64,000 nucleotides of DNA, from the NCBI RefSeq assembly GCF_000005505.3, contig NC_016132.3:51908914-51972913 (forward strand), given 5' to 3'. Positions within the stretch are counted from its first letter, which is position 1. Every line of letters starts with the position of its first letter. Position numbers and translations under genes: made by a program. The stretch comes from Brachypodium distachyon (lineage: Eukaryota > Streptophyta > Magnoliopsida > Poales > Poaceae). Positions 48,708-59,100 of this stretch are shown here, piece after piece. The notes beneath the pieces were generated by a model. The model saw only the letters and a program-made list of their open reading frames with translations, was not told the origin of the DNA and ran no database searches.

Positions 48708-51536
48708 TCATATAGCTTTCGGCTGGACTTGTTCAAAGTCAAACACCTCAAACATCAAGCGTCGCACATCAGGTTTGCCATAGACACAGTACGCAAGGCC
48801 ATGTATCGCTTGCTGGACAGCAGTCGTGGAAGGATTTCTTAGCCGGCGGTTGTGTTCGAATCTGTCTTGTACAGACTCCCCGTAAATAATGTAGTGGTGA
48901 AGGTGCTTATCCCGCAGGTACCGTCCGCAATACTTGTTCATCAACATCCTCCTATGTTTCTCCCCCAACCACCTGCCGGGTGCGTCAAGGTGCTTCATGA
49001 GCAACCTCTCTGCCAATACAAGATCCTGACCACAAAGGAGTTCAAACCTTCAGTATGACTCTTGACGCAAGGGACAGTGGCCAGATGTTAAAAACATCAT
49101 CAGAGGGGTAACAACAAACCTGAATCTTCTGTCCAACGTATTCAAGACGCTCGAAACAAAATCTTGGATGCTCAAACTTATGCTTTGAGGGATGCAGGAA
49201 GCACAACTGCAGTAAGACAAATACCAATCAGGCAATCATGCTAGATTATGTACAAATGATAATGGATCAGGGGAGAAACATATAGATATACCAACAGTTT
49301 TAGTTGCCAGACAACTAGGAAACACGATTTGATAAGACAAGAATAAAATGTACCCAAAAACATGATTCGTGTGCTGAGAACCAAGTAATCATTTGAAAGG
49401 AAAGACCATAAGGAGTGGAGAGACAAGTGGTGTTGAAATACCTGAAGACCAAGTCCAAGTTCTATATTCCTCGCTTCCGTGATTTCCGGAATTCTATCAT
49501 TCATAGGCAAGGGATATCCTAGGATGTTCATGACTTTGGGTCTATTGTCAAAGTCCCAAATATTTCCTCTGAAACGATGCATTCCTGGTGGCACGCATGC
49601 TCGGAAAAGCCTGGGATGAGCAAAAAGAGCATCCGCTGGTGGCTGCATCACATGGAAATAGCTATTAGATAAGAAAGAAGCGATGTGTGAAGATATGTGA
49701 CAAACAATAGAAAGACCATTACCCTGTAGGCAGCAACATCTTGCCACGTGAGTTGTCTCTTTTCAAATTCCACAGAAACGTAATCAACATCTTCTAGTTG
49801 GCGCCGCAGTTTTGGCTGACAGCTCTCTTCTTCAGGGTCCATCCCAAACGCCTCAAAAAGAACACGATAGACTTCAGGCATTCCAAAGCACAAATATATA
49901 GCTCCAAACAGTGCCCAGAATACAGCCCTGAACACAGACAGAAATATTACTAGTGTCACCCATATATGTACACCAAATTGCATATTAAGAGTACAGATAG
50001 TTATAACAAAGAAAATTGAGAGAAAACTCTCCCAAGACAAAGCATCATCATAAATTTGTGAAGCTAGATTATGTGCTCCTTGGTTGGTCATTAACAAGGC
50101 TGTACACACAATTTGTGAAGTCAGGTTATGAAAGAAAATTTCCTTAGTAAGATTAGCACACAAAAAAGAACACACAGCACTACACCATAAAGGAGATAGA
50201 GAAATGTATATCAGTACAACATCTTTTTTTTAGAGCTTATCAGTACAACATCTAATTGGCATACAAGGGGACAGCTCAGTCAATAACAAGGCTGTAGAAC
50301 ATTCAACAGTGGAGACAACTTAACCAAGAAACCTAAGACTTCACTTTTGCCATTGATATTATGCTAAAACATGCAAATCTCTTGATTTAGTTGACTCCAG
50401 TGTGCCAACAAGATCAGCAAATAGTTCAATGGCGCCTACCATACTAGCATAATATCACCACCAAGAAGACATAGTAAAGTAAGCTAAAGTACAGAATGCA
50501 AACCAAGCTCATGTATCTAACTGGCAGATGGCATTCAGGCGTGAAAAACTTCTGCATATACAGGTGCAGCTATTGTAATCGGGATACAGAGTTTCTAAGA
50601 TGCTAATTAGATGTATGAGATCTCTAGATGTATCCTGCTAACTGCAAATGTGCCATGTACGGCATAGTCGCTTCACTCTGACACACCGGTGACAGACTGC
50701 TCGATTACAACTCTAAAATTGAGATGACACATTTTCAGCAAATAATCATGGACTTACTTGGTCGGTGGTTCCCGGTCTTTCCGTATCATCCGATCCAAAT
50801 TGTCATACGGAAACACCAAATTATGCAGGCTTGCCGCTTTGAGCCATCTTGGTAGCATCCTCTTCCCAATCAATGCGAACACCCTCTCTCGCATCGGTCC
50901 AGGGGATTCCCTGGGGTATCTCTGCAGGAAGAACTCGGAGAACGCAAGCTCCAAGACGAACTGGCCCAGGAACCACAGCCTAGAGTGGCCATTCCGCACG
51001 TGGCGCGTCCGCGTGCGCTCGCAGGAGGGGTCCAGGTGCTGGAAGGCGAGGTAGAGCAGGACGTCGAAGTGCCGCGCGGGGCAGTCGTCGCCGTCGCCGA
51101 GCGTCTCCGAGGGAGCCAGCGGGTAGCCGAGCGCCTGCTTGGCCTCGAGGAGGTACTCGTCCATCCAGGTCCGGTCGGCGGCGGAGAGCGGCGAGGAGGG
51201 GAGGCAGGAGGAGAGGAGCGGGAGCGACTTGAGCGACAGCTGCGGGCTGCTGAGGAACCGCTGGGTGAGGCGCTCGTCGTCGAGCGGCGGCTTCAGGATG
51301 AAGCGGCGCGGCGGGTGCTTCTTTTTCGGGGATACAGCCTTCTTTCGTTCCGCGAGCTCCCGGAGGAGCCGGCTCGGGCTGTTCGCCGGCTCGGAAGATG
51401 GGGAGGCCTGTGGGGCAGGAGTCTGGTCGGCGGCTACGGCGAGAACGCGGACCCGGACACGGCGCCGCGCGGTTGGTAGGTGGAGGGGGAGGGGCGCGTA
51501 GGTGAGAGCTTGGCACGCCATGGCGGGTGGCGCCAT
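48708..51536 (-). CDS. RNC1: RNC1, chloroplast RNase III-domain splicing factor
   Basis: Chloroplast protein with two RNase III-like domains that lack nuclease activity; in maize RNC1 binds and promotes splicing of group II introns. Exons (minus): 51536-50758, 49927-49723, 49642-49442, 49206-49120, 49025-48708, joining to 529 aa with GT-AG introns. The first about 35 residues (MAPPAMACQALTYAPL..., Arg/Ala-rich) form a plastid transit peptide. Recognisable blocks include KKHPPRRFILKPPLDDERL, RTWMDEYLLEAKQALGYPL, NGHSRLWFLGQFVLELAFSE (degenerate RNase III signature), FWALFGAIYLCFGMPEVYR and the end FEVFDFEQVQPKAI. I chose 51536 because it sits in CACCATGG; in-frame ATGs also exist at 51521 and, upstream, at 51734. 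Intron 1 carries a T-run micro-insertion. Confidence 0.95.
50209..50253. mobile_element. T-run micro-insertion in RNC1 intron 1
   Basis: TATCAGTACAACATCT at 50209-50224 is repeated exactly at 50238-50253. The 13 nt between are TTTTTTTAGAGCT. Confidence 0.75.
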
Positions 51537-51820
51537 GGTGGTGGCCACTGCGAGCTTGGGTTGGGGTTTTGTGGGTCTGGGGGCTGGAGGGAGGAAGAAG
51601 AGAAGAGGATAACGATAGGAAGGGGACCAATGTTGAACCGTCCGTTTTATGTTGGATGGCTTAGATCTGGCGGAGCCGTGCGAAATGCGAGAAAATATCT
51701 TTGGTAGTCTTCGAAATGACATGGCGGAAACCACGTCACTGCTGCACGGCGCGAGACCATGTGAGGGGGCAGTGACGACAGTTCACCACCCGCCTGCCCG
51801 CCCGCACGCCGCCCCCGTCA
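51537..51820. promoter_or_regulatory. Divergent promoter region of RNC1 and the cupin gene
   Basis: The two start codons lie 284 bp apart, head to head, so 5' UTRs and core promoters must share this interval. No TATA box is obvious on either strand. The frame of RNC1 stays open upstream across part of the interval. Confidence 0.6.
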
Positions 51821-54628
51821 ATGGCGAACCCGAGGAGGGCCATCGCGCTGCAAATCCACACTCAGGCCCCGCCTATCCCCGCCGCCGCAGCCTCGTCCTC
51901 CTCCTCCCTGCCGTCGTCGCTCCTCAACTTCCTCAAGCGGCCGGCGTCCTTCCCCTTCCTCCTCTCCCTCTTCGTCCTCCTCACCTGGATCTCCCTCCGC
52001 TTCCACCAACCCGCCCCTACTTCCACTGCCTCCCTTCGGGGCCCCACCGTCGCGTTCGACCCCCAGGCCAACCTCGTCCGTTACCCCGCCGCTCTACATC
52101 CCACCCCCATCGCCGCCGACGCACGCGGATGGCTCCTCGACCCTGTCGCCGCAGCCCACGACGCAGGCCTCCCTGGTGAGCTCCTCCTTGCCTAGTACAG
52201 TAAACCTATTGTTTTCGGTCGTCCCCTCTCTTGTTATCGCGCAAAAAATGTTGCATAATTTTTTCGGGGATCCCACAGAATAGGTTACAGTCCGTCATCA
52301 GTTGCAGAAGTCAGGTCCGCCTGGTTCATATGTGTGGTAATCTAGTGGATACTGCAACTCTACAAACCTGCAGCTCATGCTTGTAAGTTTGCTCAGCTTG
52401 AAATCCGTAGTGAATGGAAGAACAAAGTGATGTTCTGAAATCTGAACAGGGCACTTGTGGAAGTACAGCAACACTTTCAGCATCTTAGTTGACATATATC
52501 TGACCTGCTGCCAACCTGTCATAAAACCTGTTTGTATTGTACTGTGCTTTTGTTATGGTTAGTTCGATTCCTTACAGCTGTGTAATATTAACTCTGTGAC
52601 CGTCTTAGTTGATTCTGTTAAGCATGGTTGCAAACTTTCAATATAAACCTGGTTGAGCTGGAAATATACCTTTTGGTTGACAACTGACAAGGAACCCCTG
52701 TGTTCCTTCCTTATATCATGGCCCGCAGAGCGAACTGTGATCCTTGAGATGTTATGGTGGTTGGTTCGTTCCACTTCCATTCCATATATACTGCTCTAAG
52801 CTATTGAGAGTATGCTACACATATCTTTGCTACTTATAAAGTTTAGAGTTGGTGGTCGTCCGTTCACTTCTTCTCAACCCTAACAACTTTAGACCATGCA
52901 AACCACATGAGCCGGAGCAGTAAAGCCATAAACTTCCCTTCTACAACCTCCTACTGCTGCATATGTTCTCGAATCTATATGAGTTTTGGCTCATAGTTCA
53001 AATCTAACAAACCATATCATCAGGCTTTATACAGCATTGGCTCATAGTCTGACTATCATGTTACTTTTACATGTAAACTTTCTTGGGTGGTTGCATAGCA
53101 AAGCACGGGCACCGTGCTAGATGAACTGAAGCAGATGAGCGGGTTTCTTCTTTGAGAAGCTGCCAGTGAACAAGATCTGTATTGAGAATTACTGGTTCCA
53201 TTTATCTTCTCTATTTTCCCCTCAAATGCCCCTATTTATTATAGGGATATATGTATTCTTTTGCCCAAGGGAGAAAGTGGTAGAAAAAAGAGAACATTTG
53301 CGATACGATATGAATGTAGCAACTGATTGATATTATCTAAACAAGTTCGATAATATTCTACTAGTCCCATCTTCCTTTTGTTTTGTTTACCTTTCTCGGT
53401 TCTATCAGTAGATGCCCATCTTGTGGGATATCAAGAAGGTTTTTCATTCATCGCTACTGTTTTCCTACTACTTGCTAGTTACTACTGTGTTGACCTTGAG
53501 ACTGTGTCTAGTACTCTGATGTTTGATCAGTAGACAGGATGTATTTGTTGTATGCTCCAGTTACCACCTGCTGCTTAGGCTGCTTATCTCTGTGTTCTTG
53601 TTTGCACCATTGTTTTGTTCCACTTGACTATATTTAATTTATGTCAACATGCGATAGTACTATTCAGATGCTGTAGTCCTCAAATATCTCATTTTCTACA
53701 TATTTATGTAGAAGTTGAATATCTCCACCAGTATTCTAGAAATGCAGCGAAAATGAGGCACAAATTTCAACTTATAGGACCTTTTCATTTTAGAAACCAA
53801 GTCTATTTCTCTTCATCCAGAGGAAATGTCAATCACTGTTCACATAGTATCTGCAGAACTCCAACCAGGCTTCCTTTTCTCTTGGGGTTAATTTAGGGAC
53901 AATGTTTACGCGAGAAGCAGAAGTCGTAAAGACAGAACCATTGGCTTCACACTTTTTTTTGTGGGCAAATATGTTACTCCCTCCGTCGCATAATTCATGT
54001 CTCAAATTTGTCCAAATATGGATGTATCTATTCCTAAAAAGCGTCTAGATACATGTAATATTTCAACAAGAATTATGGGACGGAGGGAGTACTTGTAATG
54101 TATGTGCTTTCTTGGAATTTGTGCTACAGCTTAGTCAGAACCATATGTGAATAAACCAAGGGTGATTTCTTTAAATAACTTGGCTGGACATTAATTATTT
54201 AATGTTCGATTTGTGGCAGGTGGGGCGCTTGTCTGTCTTAAACTACATGTAGGACTGATCCCTCCAGGTGGTTTGCGTGGCAACCATCGTCACCATACAT
54301 GCAATGAAACGTTCGTCATCTGGGGTGCAAAGACGAAATTCAGGGTAACGATCTTCCCTTTTTCATTAGGTTCCTGAGAATAACACAGTTCTAGTGCTGA
54401 CTGGCTGTTTTCCCGTATCAACAGTTAGAAAATGCTGATATAAAAGATAAAGGATATGGAGAAGCCATGATTGCTGCTGATGAGGTGGCCGTTGTTGCAA
54501 GTGCAAAATCAACTGCACATGCATTGATTAATATGGATGTGCGACCAACCTTCTTCTTGGGATGTCAAGATACACCAGTAAACCCCAACAGTTCAAATAC
54601 TGACTACAAAGTCTGGAAAGATCTCTGA
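51821..54628 (+). CDS. Membrane-anchored cupin-domain protein of unknown substrate
   Basis: Exons: 51821-52175, 54220-54344, 54425-54628, joining to 227 aa. A Ser/Ala-rich N-terminus is followed by one hydrophobic helix (SFPFLLSLFVLLTWISL, about residues 42-58), suggesting a signal anchor. The C-terminal half is a single small cupin: motif 1 is GGLRGNHRHHTCNETFVIWG, matching G(x)5HxH(x)3-4E(x)6G, and motif 2 ends in STAHALINMD with the H(x)3N pattern. The HxH, Glu and later His suggest a metal site. This is a conserved plant family usually annotated only as RmlC-like cupin; substrate and role are unknown to me. Intron 1 is 2 kb and contains a Stowaway MITE. The gene shares a 284-bp head-to-head interval with RNC1. 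Confidence 0.88.
53977..54089. mobile_element. Stowaway MITE, 113 bp, in cupin intron 1
   Basis: CTCCCTCCGTCGCATAATTC...GAATTATGGGACGGAGGGAG with TA on both sides (53975-53976, 54090-54091). The same family and length as the element at 61482-61594; both contain GGATGTATCTATTCCTAA and TCTAGATACATGTAATATTT. Confidence 0.9.
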
Positions 54629-56035
54629 CAGTCACATTGCTCCTATGATCTGATGGTGAGTGATCTTTGAAGGCTAATACGATGCATTTAAACTGAAATT
54701 AGCAGCGAGCCTTCAGAAAACACCTCTGTCACCATTTGTAAAGATCTCAAAGCAGTTTCTTGTGTATAGTTGAGGGGACACTTCAGTTGGTTTACATAGT
54801 TCTTTTGTGTGCCATGCTTAGTTTTTGGTAGTAAAAGGCCTTAAGGGTGGTTATTCTTGCTGCGACTGTTCTTTTCTCTTGCATATAATCACTAGTACTT
54901 AAAGTCAGTGACCCCGGCCCCATCTGTCAGTGACCATAAAGTTTAAGTCCGGAATCCAACTCGGTCATGTACTCCTTTGCCTCGGCCAGATAGTACCAGT
55001 TGCTCGATAATACTACGTTTTCTTTTCGTTTTTTGAGCGGATGTGATACTGAGTATTGAATAGTAATATGCAGGAGGCATGAAATGACATCTTTGTATTG
55101 ACGAATTGCAAAATCATCCCTGATTCTTCACTGCACTTAGTGAAACAGGGCCACGTATACCAAACACGTTGATGTGCTTTCGAGATTGGATATGTGACTT
55201 GTCCGGTTGTCCCTGACTTTGGCTTACAGCTCTGCCTTCTCTTTTCTATTTTATACGATCAACATAATCCATGGTCAAGTCGAATTCGTTTTTCCCAGTG
55301 GCTTTTATGTGTCACAGGTTGATAAGGGCATGCGTCAATCTCCATCAACACAATATTGGAAATGAAATGAGATAATTAAATATACAACTCCATAAAAAGG
55401 AAATTAGTAACACACAGTACAATAAAATGCACCAATAAAATTATATACTCCCACCGTCCAACAAAAGATGACAAATTTGAATGCATACAAATTTATTTAA
55501 AGTTGAGACATCCTTTGTTGGACGGAGGAAGTACGTCAGATCATCAATCTAAAAATAATTGCCAATATAAGATTAATTCATCAGGTAGTTCCAGTAGCAT
55601 TTTCATTTATATTTAGTATTCCTCGTTCCTTTTTTGTTTAAATTGATTTGATCTGTATATTATGTGCTGAGGTAGACGTAAACCGCTGCAATAACATTTG
55701 TATGAAGATTGAAGAAGGCCAAAAAGTAAGTTCTTAGTTGTACCGCAAAATCTACCAGAAAGAGGCATATGGTCTAGCAGCAATACTCGAGAGAAATAGA
55801 CAAGCAAGCCAACGAAATGAAGAGAAAAAATATCTTGAATTCCAGAATCCTCACATGTGATAGGTTCGCTCCACAATCACCCATCATCCACACAAATCTA
55901 TATTAAGAAAATATTCTGAAAAGAGAAAAAAAATACTACTGGCACTATCAATAATGAGAAAAGGTGGAAAGGAATCAGATACCAAAAACCTCAAATCCCT
56001 AATTCCCCACCCGACCATTCCCAATCCTGTTCCTC
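54629..56035. other. Intergenic region between cupin and calmodulin genes
   Basis: Cupin 3' UTR, then AT-rich DNA. A Stowaway MITE of 84 bp lies at 55448-55531 (CTCCCACCGTCC...GGACGGAGGAAG, TA on both sides). 55950-56035 is the calmodulin upstream region. No further gene recognised. Confidence 0.55.
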
Positions 56036-56041
56036 TATAAA
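56036..56041 (+). promoter_or_regulatory. TATA box of the calmodulin gene
   Basis: TATAAA in CCTCTATAAAGACTC, about 145 bp before the ATG at 56181, followed by a C-rich leader. The position leaves room for a leader of about 110 nt. Confidence 0.65.
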
Positions 56042-56180
56042 GACTCGTCCGCAGCATCGCCTCCAGGCTACAGGACCCAGACGCACCCCGTCACCCGCTG
56101 ACCCACGCCATCATCATCAGCCATTAACGCGGGTTCGTAACCTTGCGGTTTCTCTCGTCTCCCCCGAAGCTTTCGTTGCC

Positions 56181-59100
56181 ATGGCGGACCAGCTCTCGGA
56201 TGAGCAGATTGGCGAGTTCAAGGAGGCATTCAGCCTCTTCGACAAGGACGGCGATGGTATCCATCCCTGCCCCCCACCCCACCCCCGCCTTTCCTCGTTT
56301 ACATCTCTCGTGGCCACCGACGAACTCCTCGTCGCGCTCGATCCGGACCGCCCGGCATCGGGGATCGTGGCCGACCGGGCGTGGTCATGCGTTGCATGCG
56401 ACGCCTAGATCTGATGGCGCGTGCCAGGGCTGCGCCGGATTGTGTATGCGGGGAGCGATTTGGTTGTTTATAGGTTTTCTATGGCAATCAAGGCGCCTCC
56501 GCGCGGTGATTTACTCCCTTTCGAACCAGTATGGTGATTTAATCTCTTTCTCGTTAGGAAGCGTGGCATATGTCTGCGAGGTGGACAGACCTCATGCATT
56601 ATTGTATCGTTTGTGCTTGTAGGCTTGCAGTGATTTTTTCTTTTCCTTTTCGAGACCATTGGCTTGCAGTGATTTGACCCGGCTTAGTGTTTTTGTAGCT
56701 TCTAAATGTTTTGAGGAACAAGGATCGCCAAATATGCACGCCCATTTTGCTAATTGGGTGTTTTGTCATATATAATGTGAGCGCGTGTCTGCGTCCTGCT
56801 GCTTGTATTGATGTATTGCTTGAGGTAAATTAATTGAAGTGCAGAATGCGACAAGAAATAAATTTTGGGGTTTGGTGAATTTTGTATAGTGGTTGTTGGA
56901 CGACTAGACCTGTTAATCAAGTTGGATAATGGTCATGGTATCTTGATTATTTTGTGAAATCATGTTTTATTTTCAGTAAACCATATCAATTTTGAAAGAG
57001 CAGTTTTCAAGGGTAGCGGCCTAGTGGTTGAATGCAGTGTTGTCATTTGTCTTGTTTACCATGATTTTATTCCATCCGCATAAGTTCGTTACATGTCTCT
57101 GTTACGAGTTATGACTCAAAAGCCAAAAATACCCAGCTTCATGGACGTTGGTTGATCTTTTGTGGATGCAATATGGGTTGTTTTGTAAGCTACCCTCCAT
57201 GGAATCATGATTTTATCATATTAAACACCTGAAAAGATTTATGAATAAAGTGGCGATGGAGGAGAATCTGGACCTAATTTTAAGCAGTGAACCCCATTCT
57301 TTGAACAATTGAAGAATGGTGGACTATTCGAGAATAATATGCTAGCTTGCCTACAGGGAAATTGTTATTTATTTGGAATGGTATTTTGATGTCGTGCCAT
57401 ATTTGCAAATCAAATCTTTGTTCTGCAAACTGAGAGGTAAATAAGTATCCACAAGGCACATTAATATGCCTATTCACCAGCACACCTATTGAATCCCTTT
57501 ATGTGTTGAAACAATTGCTTGATCATGAATATGTTGTTTCAGTTGTTTTATCAGAATTGTCTGTAGTGTAATATTATTTATTAGAAGTGTAATAATTAGT
57601 CATGCTGTTTATTTATGTTATTTCTTAGTGAATTAGGTTCGAAACATTTCTGCAGATAGTTCGGATGTGATGAAATATAAGTGTGTTAGTATAGCAATTT
57701 GGCCTTTCTAACCTGGAATGTTGTTTGAAAAGGAGTATGTTTGCATCATTCGACACACTGCATATGTTTAGTACATATAGATAATTGTTAATTGTTTGTG
57801 AGAGCAATCTGCTCCTTTTTAGTAAGAACTTAATATATCATCATATTGATAGTAGCAATATCTACATGGCATTGCAAAAAAACTGTGTATTCTGCCGGTT
57901 ATGTTTGGTGCATGCGACTTGATGCCCTGCCAATTTTGCCAACCATTGGCTAGCTAAAAAATCAGTCAGAGATTCCTTGGCCCTATGTTGGAAAATTTTG
58001 GCATGACTTGTGAAGTGGGTGTGAGAAGAGTGGAAAAGACTAAATAGGCAGCCAAAATTTTGGCAACCAACCAAGCAAGGGCCAAAACATCATAGGCTGC
58101 CAAAATCTTGGTAGGGCAATTTTGAGCACCAATGAAACATAAGATCGGACCATAACGAACCATACTCACTAACCAATACACGCCTCACAGTACATACCTT
58201 TCGCATTGTTACAAATTCGGTTGAGTTTGGTAGGAACATAAGAGTATCAGACTAGTGAGTATGGTTTGTTATGATGACTAACTGGGTTTTGATAGAATCT
58301 GATTCTGGTCGTAAGTCTATCACTCTTTGGTGCTGGATGGTATATTTTAGTTTCCACATATGATGCTACATTGATGTAATATACTGTGAAAGATGCTAGA
58401 TTGATGTATAAAGCCGTATAGTGTTGGAAGGTGTCTTCTGCTAGTTTTTTTTCATGATTGTGTAGAATTAAGCTGTTTTGTAATGCTACCCAATATCTGA
58501 CAATTATTTCATGCATATTATTGAACAAACTTATTGATGTATCATGCTATTCATTATGCAAGTCAATCTCGAGTTATGTTTGTTTTCTTTGTAGCAAACT
58601 ATGCTTGTTTGGATCTTATTGTTCTTACTAACGGGAGAGACACTTTTATAACTGGAGTATATTTGGTCACCTACCACATTCAAGTGCAGTTTCAGGTGTT
58701 AAGGTGGTTTTATGTTCCCTGAATCAAAATGATTATCTCGATGAGGGACTACAAACCTTAACACTTTCCGTTATTATGTGCGTGCCATGGTTGATAGTTG
58801 CTTTTAATTTTGTGATCACTATGATTGTAATTTTAACTTGACAGCACATTCAACGTATTCTCCCTTGTAACTGTCGTACCATGAGCTGATCTTATATCTC
58901 AGGTAGCATCACTACAAAGGAGCTTGGAACTGTGATGCGTTCCCTTGGGCAGAATCCAACCGAGGCAGAGCTGCAGGACATGATCAATGAGGTGGATGCC
59001 GATGGCAATGGCACCATTGACTTCTCAGAGTTCCTCAACCTGATGGCTCGCAAGATGAAGGACACCGACTCCGAGGAGGAGCTCAAGGAGGCGTTCCGTG

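Noticed and set aside
53950..53985. T-run near 53952 as a further micro-insertion
   Set aside because: No flanking direct repeat; the same holds for T-runs near 601, 26018, 29981, 31508, 42410 and 61078.
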